A stretch of 64,000 nt of DNA from Mucilaginibacter sp. OK283 (GTDB lineage Bacteria > Bacteroidota > Bacteroidia > Sphingobacteriales > Sphingobacteriaceae): NCBI RefSeq assembly GCF_900110415.1, contig NZ_FODR01000009.1, positions 124,001 through 188,000 on the forward strand, written 5' to 3'. Below, one piece after another: positions 14,939-23,375 of the stretch; position 1 is the stretch's first letter; every line of letters begins with the position of its first letter. The notes under the pieces were generated by a model. The model was given only the letters and a program-made list of their open reading frames with translations. It was not told the origin of the DNA and ran no database searches. The position numbers were made by a program, and so were the translations under genes.

Positions 14939-15676
14939 TTAATAGGCTCTCCTCAACCTATCAGCAAATTCATCTGGCAGGGGGCTCTTTTCTATTGCAG
15001 CAGCCGCTTTTTCAACATCATACGGAACGCGGATAAATGCAGCCTCTATGCTGTTTTTATCCAACACGGTGCTTGCTTCATTCAGGGTTAATATCACATA
15101 GCAAGCATCAGGGTTTCCGTCTTTTGGTTTGCCTGCCGAGCCAATGTTAATAACGTGTTTGGATTTTTGATTACTGGTTGTTATAACGCGATGATACGGC
15201 TTATGCGAATGGCCTACGCAGAGTATATCTGCATTGGCTTCTTCCATCATTTCCAACACATAGTCTTCATCCAAATCTTCTAAAACATATTCGTCAACGC
15301 TGCGGGTGCTGCCATGGGCCAGTACCATATTTAACGGCCCGCCGGGCGGGTTAAATTCAAGGCGGATGTGTGCCGGAAGCGCTGCAAGGTATTTGCGGTT
15401 TTCATCATCAATCAAATGGTAGGCGTGGCTTTTTCCCGGTTCGGTTAGGCTTTGGGGAGTAGTAATTATTTTTTTAGGTTTCAGATCGTGGTTGCCTGCA
15501 AGCGTTGCGATACCCCGTTTGCGTATTTGCGCAATTACTTCATTTGGCCAAACGTTGTAGCCAACCAAATCGCCCAGGCAGTAAACCGCATCGGCCTGGC
15601 GTTTGTCTAAATCGGCCAGCAGGGCTTCAAACGCAGGCAGGTTGGCGTGTATATCTGAAAAAAGAGCAATCCTCAT
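14939..15676 (-). CDS. Metallophosphoesterase (calcineurin-like), linked to the arsenic operon
   Basis: A 245-residue two-metal phosphoesterase with all family motifs in order: SDIHAN, GDLVGY, GNHD, LAHGS and VGHSHKP. It is of the YfcE/bacterial diadenosine or phosphodiesterase type; the substrate is not known. Its ATG shares one base with the TAA of the arsenite transporter gene (TAATG), so its translation is probably coupled to it. Metallophosphoesterases occur in some arsenic gene clusters, but a role in resistance is not established and may be accidental here. Confidence 0.85.
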   Translation of the reverse strand: MRIALFSDIHANLPAFEALLADLDKRQADAVYCLGDLVGYNVWPNEVIAQIRKRGIATLAGNHDLKPKKIITTPQSLTEPGKSHAYHLIDDENRKYLAALPAHIRLEFNPPGGPLNMVLAHGSTRSVDEYVLEDLDEDYVLEMMEEANADILCVGHSHKPYHRVITTSNQKSKHVINIGSAGKPKDGNPDACYVILTLNEASTVLDKNSIEAAFIRVPYDVEKAAAAIEKSPLPDEFADRLRRAY

Positions 15677-16761
15677 TACCGTACCGGTGCTATTATTTTT
15701 GCGGCATAATACTTTTTGCGGAAATAAAAGGCCAGGTTAACCAGGGCAATGAGTGCCGGCACTTCAACCAGCGGGCCTATAACCCCCGCAAACGCCTCGC
15801 CCGAATTGATGCCGAAAACACCAATGGCAATAGCTATGGCCAATTCAAAATTATTGCCGGTAGCGGTAAAGGCTATAGAGGTGCTGCGCGAGTAATCGGC
15901 GCCAAATGATTTGCCGATAAAAAAACTCAACACAAACATGATGGTAAAGTAAATAACCAATGGTATAGCTATACGGATAACATCAAAAGGAATTTGAACG
16001 ATGAGGTTTCCTTTAAGGCTAAACATTACCACAATAGTAAACAACAAGGCCACCAGTGTTATTGGCGATATAAAGGGTACGTATTTGGTTTGAAACCAGG
16101 CTTCGCCCTTAATTTTGATGAGCGTATAACGGCTGATGATGCCCGCTGCAAAGGGAATACCGAGATAAATACCCACGCTTTTAGCAATTTCGGAAATAGT
16201 AATATTTACAGCCAATCCTTTTAAGCCAAATAACGGCGGCAGTATGGTAATAAAAATATAAGCATATACGCTATAGAGCAATACCTGGAAAATACTGTTC
16301 AGAGCTATGAGCCCGGCCGCGTATTCGCGGTTGCCTTCAGCCAGTTCGTTCCAAACCACTACCATGGCAATGCAACGGGCCAGGCCTATCAATATCAGCC
16401 CTACCATGTAAGCCGGATGGTCATGCAGTAAAGTTATAGCCAAAACAAACATCAGTATTGGCCCAATTATCCAGTTTAAAATTAGCGACGCGCTTAACAC
16501 TTTAGCATCTTTAAATACTTCGCCCATGTTTTCGTACTTTACTTTGGCAAGGGGTGGGTACATCATCAGTATCAAACCGATAGCCAAAGGAATATTAGTA
16601 GTGCCGCTGGAAAATGAATTGATAAAACCAGATGAGGAAGGAATAAAATAACCAACCCCAACTCCAACGGCCATCGCCAGGAAGATCCACAGGGTAAGGT
16701 AACGGTCAAGGAAACCTAATTTTTTACGTTCGGCCACAGGGGCGCAGTTATTTGCTGACAT
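15676..16761 (-). CDS. acr3: ACR3-type arsenite efflux transporter
   Basis: Inner-membrane carrier that expels As(III). About ten hydrophobic helices are visible. It has the ACR3 signature regions MYPPLAKVKYENMGEVF, the conserved Cys in GLARCIAMVVVWNELAEG, and the later GNNFELAIAIAIGVFGI and GPLVEVPALIALV. The ATG at 16761 (MSANNCAP) gives 361 residues, as expected; a longer reading frame would begin with TTG inside arsC. It lies between arsC and the metallophosphoesterase in one operon. Confidence 0.95.
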   Translation of the reverse strand: MSANNCAPVAERKKLGFLDRYLTLWIFLAMAVGVGVGYFIPSSSGFINSFSSGTTNIPLAIGLILMMYPPLAKVKYENMGEVFKDAKVLSASLILNWIIGPILMFVLAITLLHDHPAYMVGLILIGLARCIAMVVVWNELAEGNREYAAGLIALNSIFQVLLYSVYAYIFITILPPLFGLKGLAVNITISEIAKSVGIYLGIPFAAGIISRYTLIKIKGEAWFQTKYVPFISPITLVALLFTIVVMFSLKGNLIVQIPFDVIRIAIPLVIYFTIMFVLSFFIGKSFGADYSRSTSIAFTATGNNFELAIAIAIGVFGINSGEAFAGVIGPLVEVPALIALVNLAFYFRKKYYAAKIIAPVR

Positions 16762-16807
16762 ATTGATTTTATGGGATGACGGCGTTAAACGAAGTTGTGT
16801 AAAGGGT

Positions 16808-17224
16808 TTATCCAATATGCTGTTTTACAAAATTGGCTGAGTAAGCTTTGATGATATCCCTTACGTTCCTAAACTCATTCAAAATTTCTTCGGGCGTTCC
16901 CTTTGCTTTTGCCGGATCGGGAAAGTTATGGTGAAAACGCTGCACATTGCCCGGGAAAAACGGGCAGGCCTCATTGGCATTATCGCAAACGGTTATTACA
17001 TAATCAAACAGAATATTGACGTACTCATCCACATGGTTTGATGTGTGTTTTGAAATGTCTATATGGTCTTCGGCCATTACCTGTATGGCTTTAGGATTAA
17101 CGCCGTGGGTTTCTATCCCGGCGCTGTAAATGTTGGCTTTATCGCCTGCGAAAAAGCGCAGGTAACCTTCGGCCAGCTGGCTACGGCAGCTGTTGCCGGT
17201 ACATAGTACTAAAATATTTTTCAT
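16808..17224 (-). CDS. arsC: Arsenate reductase, low-molecular-weight phosphatase type
   Basis: Reduces As(V) to As(III) for export, probably with thioredoxin. The P-loop is LCTGNSCRSQLAEG (catalytic Cys and Arg) near residue 8-20. The later CDNANEACPFFP segment supplies the further redox cysteines of the thioredoxin-coupled class, and HHNFPDPAKAKG is typical. The start is the ATG at 17224 (MKNILVL), which overlaps the TGA of arsN2 in an ATGA arrangement. 138 residues, normal length. Confidence 0.95.
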   Translation of the reverse strand: MKNILVLCTGNSCRSQLAEGYLRFFAGDKANIYSAGIETHGVNPKAIQVMAEDHIDISKHTSNHVDEYVNILFDYVITVCDNANEACPFFPGNVQRFHHNFPDPAKAKGTPEEILNEFRNVRDIIKAYSANFVKQHIG

Positions 17225-17655
17225 GCTGTTTTTAGTGTTTTCTTCATTACAATGGCCGATTGCGGACAAACATGGCTAAACTCCGTTGATTGCTGAACCT
17301 CGGCCGGAACCTGGGCCCGGGTAATTATTTGATATTCTTTTTTACTGAAATATTCCGGTGCTGTTTCAGTAAGCAAATAAATTTCCCGCAGCTGCCTGGC
17401 AGCTGCAAGCTTTTCTATGGTATCAAGCAGCCGGCTTGCTATACCCTTGCCGCGATAAGCAGCCGATACAGCTACAGAACGCAGCAAACAATAGCTGTCA
17501 TAAATTTCGAGACCCGCAACACCTATTACATCTTCATCCTGTAAAGCAATTACAAAATTTTCGAGGGTTTGCGGCAAATCATCCGTAGGGAGTTTTTCAG
17601 CTGCCAGCAAGGCAATCACGTTTGCCCTGTAGGTTTCTGCTTTTTCTATTTGCAT
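17221..17655 (-). CDS. arsN2: Arsenic resistance N-acetyltransferase ArsN2
   Basis: A 144-residue GNAT-fold protein. The acetyl-CoA loop is VAVSAAYRGKGIASRLLDTI, followed by the YLLTETAPEYFSKKEYQIITR stretch characteristic of ArsN2 (with fewer than 20 residues shown intact here: TETAPEYFSKKEYQ). Proteins of this group accompany arsC and acr3 in many soil bacteria; the chemistry is not firmly known and may be acetylation of an arsenic compound. It overlaps arsC by four bases, implying translational coupling. Confidence 0.88.
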   Translation of the reverse strand: MQIEKAETYRANVIALLAAEKLPTDDLPQTLENFVIALQDEDVIGVAGLEIYDSYCLLRSVAVSAAYRGKGIASRLLDTIEKLAAARQLREIYLLTETAPEYFSKKEYQIITRAQVPAEVQQSTEFSHVCPQSAIVMKKTLKTA

Positions 17656-17729
17656 GGCTTATTAAATAAGTAATTATATCCAAACAGCGTTTTTGCTTTG
17701 CACTTTATGCCTTCGTGCCTTTAGCTCAA

Positions 17730-18299
17730 TTAGCAACAGCCGGAGCCTGGTGTACAGCATGCTGCAGCGTCAGCAACAAGGTTTTTTAATTGAATTTTTG
17801 GCTTTACTGTAACAACAGGCTCGCAGCACTCTTCGCCTTTATCGTTGGTGCCGCAACTGCCGCCTCTTTCTATCGCTTTGCATTGCACCGCATCGGGCCT
17901 TAAGTCAACAACCAGGTTATCGCCATCTATCAATATTTCTTTAGGCAGCATTTGGCGGGTATCAAATTCCGAATTGCCAAATTCAATTTTCACCGTTCCG
18001 TTGGGGTTTAAAGGCAGCGCTTTTTCAACCAGGTTAACAATTGAAAGCGCTTTGCCAACTATCATGGCCTTGTCCTGTTGCCGGCCTTCGGGTTCCCATA
18101 GTTGTACAATAATTTCCGTCCAGGAATTCATTACGCCGCCACAATCTACTGATGTAATGGGCGCTTGTTTTATTTCGGTAATATGGTAGGCAGCATCTAC
18201 CCATTGGTTTTCTGCATATTGAAACTGCAACGTTAAACCAGGGTGTTGTTCCAATGTGTCTTTGAATGTTTTCCAGGTTATAGCTTCTGTCTTGTTCAT
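17730..18299 (-). CDS. DUF6428-family protein with cysteine-rich tail, arsenic operon
   Basis: A 189-residue cytoplasmic protein of a family found in Bacteroidota arsenic operons. The N-terminal domain (MNKTEAITWKTFKDTLEQHP) looks like a small globular fold. The last 60 residues carry many cysteines: CKAIERGGSCG, GEECCEPV and the C-terminal AAACCTPGSGCC. Paired and clustered Cys suggest metal(loid) binding, for example as an As(III) chaperone, but this is inference. The ATG at 18299 is used; an upstream in-frame extension would run through the operator-like site at 18316-18335 and is rejected. Confidence 0.75.
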   Translation of the reverse strand: MNKTEAITWKTFKDTLEQHPGLTLQFQYAENQWVDAAYHITEIKQAPITSVDCGGVMNSWTEIIVQLWEPEGRQQDKAMIVGKALSIVNLVEKALPLNPNGTVKIEFGNSEFDTRQMLPKEILIDGDNLVVDLRPDAVQCKAIERGGSCGTNDKGEECCEPVVTVKPKIQLKNLVADAAACCTPGSGCC

Positions 18300-18315
18300 A
18301 ACTTTTAATTTTATT

Positions 18316-18335
18316 ATTGCAATATTGCGATTGAT
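18316..18335. promoter_or_regulatory. ArsR-type operator-like site, second copy in the operon
   Basis: ATTGCAATATTGCGATTGAT, in the 50-base gap between arsR and the DUF6428 gene, 17 bases upstream of the latter. 18 of 20 bases match the site in front of arsR. Confidence 0.75.
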
Positions 18336-18349
18336 CCAGCCAAATTTTT

Positions 18350-18676
18350 TTAACAGCACTTCGGCGCTTCGTAAGCTGCAAAAAAGCCGCTTAGTTCCTT
18401 GCTCAGCATATCCCACACTATCGGATTAATGCAATAGCAAACGCTAACACCTTCAATGGTACCTTGTATCAACCCAGCCGTTTTTAATTCCTTTAAATGC
18501 TGCGAAATGGTAGGCTGGGCCAGGCCCAACTCGTCGGCCAGGTCGCCGCAGATACAGGCATTCGTTTTGATGATTTGCTGTAAAATAGCTATACGTGCCG
18601 GATGCGCCATTGCCTTTAACATAACAGCCAGCTTGTTTTGCTCATCAGTAAATATTTCGGTTTTTGTTAAGCCCAT
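18350..18676 (-). CDS. arsR: ArsR/SmtB-family arsenic-responsive repressor
   Basis: A 108-residue winged-helix repressor that leaves DNA when As(III) binds. KAMAHPARIAILQQIIKTNA opens the fold, ACICGDLADELGLAQPTISQ contains both the Cys-rich sensing helix (C-I-C) and the start of the recognition helix, and QHLKELKTAGLIQG follows. The C-terminus ends APKCC, which could add thiolate ligands. It is first in the operon and is preceded by an operator-like site at 18684-18703. Confidence 0.94.
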   Translation of the reverse strand: MGLTKTEIFTDEQNKLAVMLKAMAHPARIAILQQIIKTNACICGDLADELGLAQPTISQHLKELKTAGLIQGTIEGVSVCYCINPIVWDMLSKELSGFFAAYEAPKCC

Positions 18677-18683
18677 AATTTAT

Positions 18684-18703
18684 ATTGCAATATTACGATT
18701 AAT
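18684..18703. promoter_or_regulatory. ArsR-type operator-like site in front of arsR
   Basis: ATTGCAATATTACGATTAAT, eight bases upstream of the arsR start codon. It contains the partial palindrome ATTGCAATATT and is nearly identical to 18316-18335. Confidence 0.75.
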
Positions 18704-18782
18704 GTAATTAAATACAAACATTAAATGAAAATAATCTGGCTCCACCAAAAGCTAATAAGAATTTTTAAAGACTGCCGGAAGG

Positions 18783-18802
18783 TGTCATGCTGAACAATGA
18801 CA
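18783..18802. repeat. TGTCAT palindromic fragment
   Basis: TGTCAT and ATGACA around an eight-base loop. The start TGTCATGCTGA resembles the TGTCATCC element at 28286-28333 and may be a degenerate copy. Confidence 0.3.
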
Positions 18803-18839
18803 AATGGTTTCACGATATTATCGCTGGATTAATGTTAAA

Positions 18840-21386
18840 CTAATTCGCTGCTGGAGTTTTGACAGTATCTTTAACCGGCGTAACGGGCTTAATTACCGTA
18901 GGCATTTTAATGCTATCTTTAACAGCTTTAATGCCTCTTGCCCTTGAGGTATCCGCCTTCAATAAGCTGTCCTTCCCTATTGTCAATTGCCTTTTTAAGC
19001 TATCTGCAGGCGCGCTCTTAACAGGAGCCGCGGGCTTACCTTTTGTATTTGGCTTGCTCCCGCCCGGTTTTGTCGCCGTTTTACGGTGCGATGGAATGAT
19101 GGACTCTTTAGATACCGGCCTGTCCTTCGGTTTCCAAATAAAGCCCTTCAATATCTTATCATCATCAACCACCTTTTTAAGTGGCAGGTATTTGTTTTCT
19201 GGCTTGGTAAGCAGGCGTATATTGGCAACCTTGCTGTTTTTAAACGATATTACCATGCGGCTGCTTAATGATCGTTCTATCCCTTCAACGGTATTGGTGG
19301 CGCTGTCGCGTTTAAAGTAAATACTTTCGGCATTTCCAACCGTGTATAATCTATCCAATTTATCGTTTTTAAAGAAACCACGCATTTTTTTGCCGCCCAT
19401 CTGGTTAAAATGTAACGAATCGTCTTTTTCCAGGTTTACCACAAATGCCGAAGGGAACAGTTCCATATTATCCATCTTTTTGTTCCGCATCTGTACGTAA
19501 ATGGTATCGCCCGATAGCTGCGAGCCTTGCGTCCAAAACATAGGCTGTACATAACAACGGATGGTTGAATCGGCATTGCTATAAAAAATCGAATCGGCCT
19601 TGCCCTGTAAATCCGATTTGAACAATTTGGCGTGGTGGTGGGCAATAACCATCCTCACGCGGGCGGTGTCCTTCAAATTAATTTCGCGCTGGGCAAACAC
19701 GGGGTCTCTCTTCAATTCCTCCCGGCGCACACTATCCTGTCTGGCTTTGCGAATGGCCGATAGCTTATCTTTTTTTATCTGTGCCGAATCGACCTTTATT
19801 TTAGGATGGCCGAAGAAATCGCTATGACGATAGGTAGTATCGCGCGGAATGGATAGCCGGCGGGCAACCAGTTTTTTATCATTTTTTTTATTTTCAATGA
19901 TCTGTTTACGGGCAGCCGCTGATGTATCCCGAACATAGGAATAAGCCAGGCGTTGCTTTTCCTGGTATATCTTCATGTCTTTATAGGTCAATATCTGGGT
20001 TTCCAGCGTATCCGCAGTCATGAAAACCGAATCTACCTTCACCTTGCCAGCTTTTGAGGTGTCTTTAGGCAACGTTAAGCCCTTTACGGCTTTACTGCCG
20101 GGTTTAATGGCAGCAGCTACCTGCGCAAGGTTGTTCAGCTGTTTTTTGGCATCGCCGGGATTAATATTTTTAACCTGTGCCGAGGCTTTCTTTATCACCG
20201 AATCTGCTTTAGCCGAATCTTTTTTTGTCAGGTTGGGTTTTATTTGCCCTGCCATGTTTACCAGGTCGCTAACATTCTTTATCTGATCTGGCGTAACCGT
20301 TTTATTGGGCACCGCCATTTTACGTACAGCGGAATCTAACCGGGCCGAGTCTTTTTTTGAAACCAAACCATTAGGTTTAATACTGCCGGCCAGGTTTTCC
20401 ATGTTGGTTATCTTCATGGTGTTTGGCGGGGCCTTCATCACCTTGGCTTTGTTTTTGGCAACAGGCGCCGGCTGCGGCACCGAATCTGTTTTGGTGGTGT
20501 CCTTTTGCTCGGTAACCAAAACCATGTAAGCATTTTGGGTAACAATGGTACGTTCATCGGCCTTAAAATAAGTAGCCAAATCGCCCTTCATGGTTATTTT
20601 TTGCTCCCTATCGGTAAAGGTGATATTTTTAACCGCGCGGCCATATCCTTTTAGCTTGTCATAAAATAAACTATCGCCCTTTAATGATTTGGTACCCTGT
20701 TTATAATGATTTTTTTTACCGAAAAAAGCCTGCTCGGTAACGGTATTATACAAGCCGTTTTCGGTGTACAAAGTATCTTTATCTTTTTTACCGTAAATAT
20801 TGGTTGGCCCGTAAAAAAAAGCTGTACGGGTGCCCGTATTATATTTCATGGTATCGGTTTTAATAATGGCATCAACCGTAGTTAAAACCACATCATACCT
20901 GAAGTACGAATCGCGCGAGAGCGCAAAGTAATACCCGTTTTTACTGGTAAGTACGTTATCTTTATTAATCAGCTTGCCTCCATTGGTGTAGGTGCCAATG
21001 CGGGTTGCCGTATTGTATGTTAAATAATTGGTGGTAAGGGTAGCGTCCTTATCAACCATTTTAACATTATTGGTTAGGATGGCCAGTTTGGTGTTACCAT
21101 TATAATTTAACTTATCTGAAAATATGTTGAGTGTATCGCCCTGGTTTATGTTAACATTATTAAAGGCGTCAAAGGCGTTATCCTGCGGGTAAAAATAAGC
21201 GCTATCTGATTTTAAGATAGAGTAATCTTGTTTAAAAACTCCTTTATAAACCCGGATAACATCGCGCCCGTTTATTTTTGTAAACGTGCTGCTTTCTGAT
21301 TGTATCAGGTTTACAATTGATTTTTTTTGGCCCATAACGGTAGCCGCCATCATCAATAACAAAAAGCTTAAAACGTATTTTCTCAC
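18840..21386 (-). CDS. OstA/LptA-like exported protein with a repetitive middle region
   Basis: An 848-residue protein with a signal peptide (MRKYVLSFLLLMMAATVMGQ). Residues 25-300 form an OstA/LptA-type beta-jellyroll (for example GVFKQDYSILKSDSAYFYP and LTTNYLTYNTATRIGTY), and a second OstA-like stretch follows about 590-760. The middle, about 300-590, is Lys/Asp/Ser-rich and carries three degenerate repeats of about 43 residues around AGxIKP...KKDSAxxDSVxxK. The last 80 residues are Lys/Pro/Thr-rich and probably disordered. The role is most likely in lipopolysaccharide transport or outer membrane assembly. It is divergent from tilS, 50 bases apart. Confidence 0.85.
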   Translation of the reverse strand: MRKYVLSFLLLMMAATVMGQKKSIVNLIQSESSTFTKINGRDVIRVYKGVFKQDYSILKSDSAYFYPQDNAFDAFNNVNINQGDTLNIFSDKLNYNGNTKLAILTNNVKMVDKDATLTTNYLTYNTATRIGTYTNGGKLINKDNVLTSKNGYYFALSRDSYFRYDVVLTTVDAIIKTDTMKYNTGTRTAFFYGPTNIYGKKDKDTLYTENGLYNTVTEQAFFGKKNHYKQGTKSLKGDSLFYDKLKGYGRAVKNITFTDREQKITMKGDLATYFKADERTIVTQNAYMVLVTEQKDTTKTDSVPQPAPVAKNKAKVMKAPPNTMKITNMENLAGSIKPNGLVSKKDSARLDSAVRKMAVPNKTVTPDQIKNVSDLVNMAGQIKPNLTKKDSAKADSVIKKASAQVKNINPGDAKKQLNNLAQVAAAIKPGSKAVKGLTLPKDTSKAGKVKVDSVFMTADTLETQILTYKDMKIYQEKQRLAYSYVRDTSAAARKQIIENKKNDKKLVARRLSIPRDTTYRHSDFFGHPKIKVDSAQIKKDKLSAIRKARQDSVRREELKRDPVFAQREINLKDTARVRMVIAHHHAKLFKSDLQGKADSIFYSNADSTIRCYVQPMFWTQGSQLSGDTIYVQMRNKKMDNMELFPSAFVVNLEKDDSLHFNQMGGKKMRGFFKNDKLDRLYTVGNAESIYFKRDSATNTVEGIERSLSSRMVISFKNSKVANIRLLTKPENKYLPLKKVVDDDKILKGFIWKPKDRPVSKESIIPSHRKTATKPGGSKPNTKGKPAAPVKSAPADSLKRQLTIGKDSLLKADTSRARGIKAVKDSIKMPTVIKPVTPVKDTVKTPAAN
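20091..20411 (-). repeat. Protein-level tandem repeats inside the OstA-like gene
   Basis: Three copies of a unit of about 43, 44 and 20 residues (codons about 326-432) with the common core A-G/A-x-IKP and KKDSA-x-x-DS. Divergence between copies shows that the duplication is old. Confidence 0.65.
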
Positions 21387-21437
21387 TGGGGCAAAATTAG
21401 TTTTTTGTTGGGGTTATTAAATTAATAATTTTGATGA

Positions 21438-22775
21438 ATGCTTCCAGTTGCCCGGTTTGTTAATTTTATTGAACAAAATGCCCTGTTTGCGCCCGGCAAT
21501 AAGGTTTTGGCTGCTGTAAGCGGTGGCACCGATTCTGTTTTAATGAGCCACCTGTTAAAGGCTGCTGGCATAAATTTCGGAATAGCCCATTGTAATTTCC
21601 AGTTACGGGGCAATGAAGCCCTGCGCGACCAGGAGTTTTGCCAAAGCCTGGCACTAAAATTAAGGGTACCATTTCATACCATCAATTTTGATACCACGGT
21701 CTATGCCGCCGCCAACAAAATATCTATCCAGATGGCCGCCCGCGATTTACGTTACCAATGGTTTGATACCTTAAGCCGGCAGCATGGTTACCAGTCCATT
21801 GCGTTGGCACATCACCAAAACGATACTATCGAAACTATATTGTTAAACCTTACCCGCGGCACCGGCATTGCCGGCTTGCATGGTATACTGCCCAAAAACG
21901 GCATGCTGGCACGCCCGCTGTTGTTTTTAACCCGCGATGAAATAAATAAAACAGTAAGCGATGATAAACTTGATTTTGTTGAAGACAGTTCAAACGCATC
22001 GGCAAAATATGCGCGTAATAAAATCAGGCTCGAGGTAATACCACGGTTAAAAGAACTTAACCCATCGCTCGAAAAAACGTTTGAAAATAACCTGAAACAT
22101 TTTCGCGACCTGGAACTGCTATTGGAAAACCAGGTGGCAGGGTTAAAAGAAACTATTCTACACCATGGCGCCGGTGAAATATTTTTGCTGGTTGCCGACG
22201 TTAAAAAATTAAACCCCGCCCGTTTGCTGCTGTTTAAGTTATTGCAGGAATACGGATTTAACGAAACAACCGTTGATGATGTGCTATCGGTTTTGGATAA
22301 GCACCCGGGTAGGGTATTTGAATCAGCAGGATATTTACTGGTGCTTGACCGCGATAGGCTGATTATCAAACAAAAAAAGGCAGGCGGGCCGGAGGAGGCA
22401 ATCATCGACATAAACGATCATGAAGCCCATTTTGGCGCGTACAAGCTGAATTTGTTGCATGACGATAGCCCGTTGATTGTAAAAGATAACGCTATGGCTA
22501 CATCGGTTGATGCTGCTTTGCTGGTTTATCCGCTTACGATACGCAACTGGCACCAGGGAGATTACTTTTTTCCGATGGGGATGAAAGGCCGTAAAAAGCT
22601 GAGCGATTATTTCATTAACCAGAAATTATCGCTGCATCAAAAACAGGATGTACCCCTGTTGGTTAACGGCAATGGCGACATTATTTGGGTGGGCGGATAC
22701 CGCTTAGATGAAAGGTATAAAGTGAACAATAACACTAAAAAAGTTACTATCTTCGAATTGTACAAACTATCATGA
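21438..22775 (+). CDS. tilS: tRNA(Ile)-lysidine synthetase TilS
   Basis: Converts the wobble cytidine of tRNA(Ile)CAU to lysidine, using lysine and ATP. The PP-loop SGGTDSVLMSHLL is near residue 30; IAHCNFQLRG, ALAHHQNDTIETILLNLTRG and EDSSNASAKYARNKIR are the other N-domain motifs. The TilS C-terminal domains (IRNWHQGDYFFPMGMKGRKK) are present, so at 445 residues the protein is full length. Its TGA overlaps the ATG of the next gene (ATGA). Confidence 0.97.
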   Translation: MLPVARFVNFIEQNALFAPGNKVLAAVSGGTDSVLMSHLLKAAGINFGIAHCNFQLRGNEALRDQEFCQSLALKLRVPFHTINFDTTVYAAANKISIQMAARDLRYQWFDTLSRQHGYQSIALAHHQNDTIETILLNLTRGTGIAGLHGILPKNGMLARPLLFLTRDEINKTVSDDKLDFVEDSSNASAKYARNKIRLEVIPRLKELNPSLEKTFENNLKHFRDLELLLENQVAGLKETILHHGAGEIFLLVADVKKLNPARLLLFKLLQEYGFNETTVDDVLSVLDKHPGRVFESAGYLLVLDRDRLIIKQKKAGGPEEAIIDINDHEAHFGAYKLNLLHDDSPLIVKDNAMATSVDAALLVYPLTIRNWHQGDYFFPMGMKGRKKLSDYFINQKLSLHQKQDVPLLVNGNGDIIWVGGYRLDERYKVNNNTKKVTIFELYKLS

Positions 22776-23254
22776 ACGAGAAAACTGTATTTGTAGAAAA
22801 GCAATACCTGGGCAGGGAGTTTATCCCCATTACTATACGCCTTGTTTTGGCCATGTTTTGCTTTGCCGCATACTTTTTTACCGACGAAAGCGAACATAAC
22901 GGTAACCTGCTGGTGCTGGTAGGTTTTGCTATCATTATCATCTCTATCATTATGGGGTTTTTACTCCACTACAGTACAACCGTTGAAAATAAAAGCATCC
23001 GGCTGGCCGGTTTGTGGACCGCCCGCGTGGTAAAAATTGACCTTAACAGCATTGTAAAGGCCGAAAAGGGTTCATACAGCCGCTACCTGTTTAATAACCC
23101 GGTGTACAACCTGCACACTAAGGGTACTATTCGCTTTTACGCCGCCGGCAACGATGCGGTGCATTTAACCGATAGGGATGGTATGGTATACATCATAGGA
23201 TCGCAGCATGTAAATGAATTTTTGCGGGCTATAAGGGAAGAGATGAAAAAATAG
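22772..23254 (+). CDS. Membrane protein with PH-like domain, coupled to tilS
   Basis: A 160-residue protein with two hydrophobic helices (about 22-36 and 47-65) followed by a basic, beta-rich cytoplasmic domain (TTVENKSIRLAGLWTARVVK, GSQHVNEFLRAIREEMKK) resembling bacterial PH-like domains. The family is not certain. It overlaps tilS by four bases, so the two are translated together, but no functional link to tRNA modification is evident. Confidence 0.75.
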   Translation: MNEKTVFVEKQYLGREFIPITIRLVLAMFCFAAYFFTDESEHNGNLLVLVGFAIIIISIIMGFLLHYSTTVENKSIRLAGLWTARVVKIDLNSIVKAEKGSYSRYLFNNPVYNLHTKGTIRFYAAGNDAVHLTDRDGMVYIIGSQHVNEFLRAIREEMKK

Positions 23255-23257
23255 GCA

Positions 23258-23350
23258 CACGAACAGGAACGAATTTATTCGAATTCCACGAATTTTAGTC
23301 ACACGAATTGACACTGATTGTATCGAATTTCACGAATTTTTTTCACGAAT
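23258..23350. repeat. CACGAATT-word intergenic repeat
   Basis: At least five copies of CACGAA or CGAATT in 90 bases, e.g. TTCCACGAATTTTAGTCACA and TTTCACGAATTTTTTTCACG, directly after the tilS operon. It is the same word family as 7589-7623, in the opposite orientation. Confidence 0.6.
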
Positions 23351-23375
23351 GACTCATGGTTGTTTTCTGCCTGTG

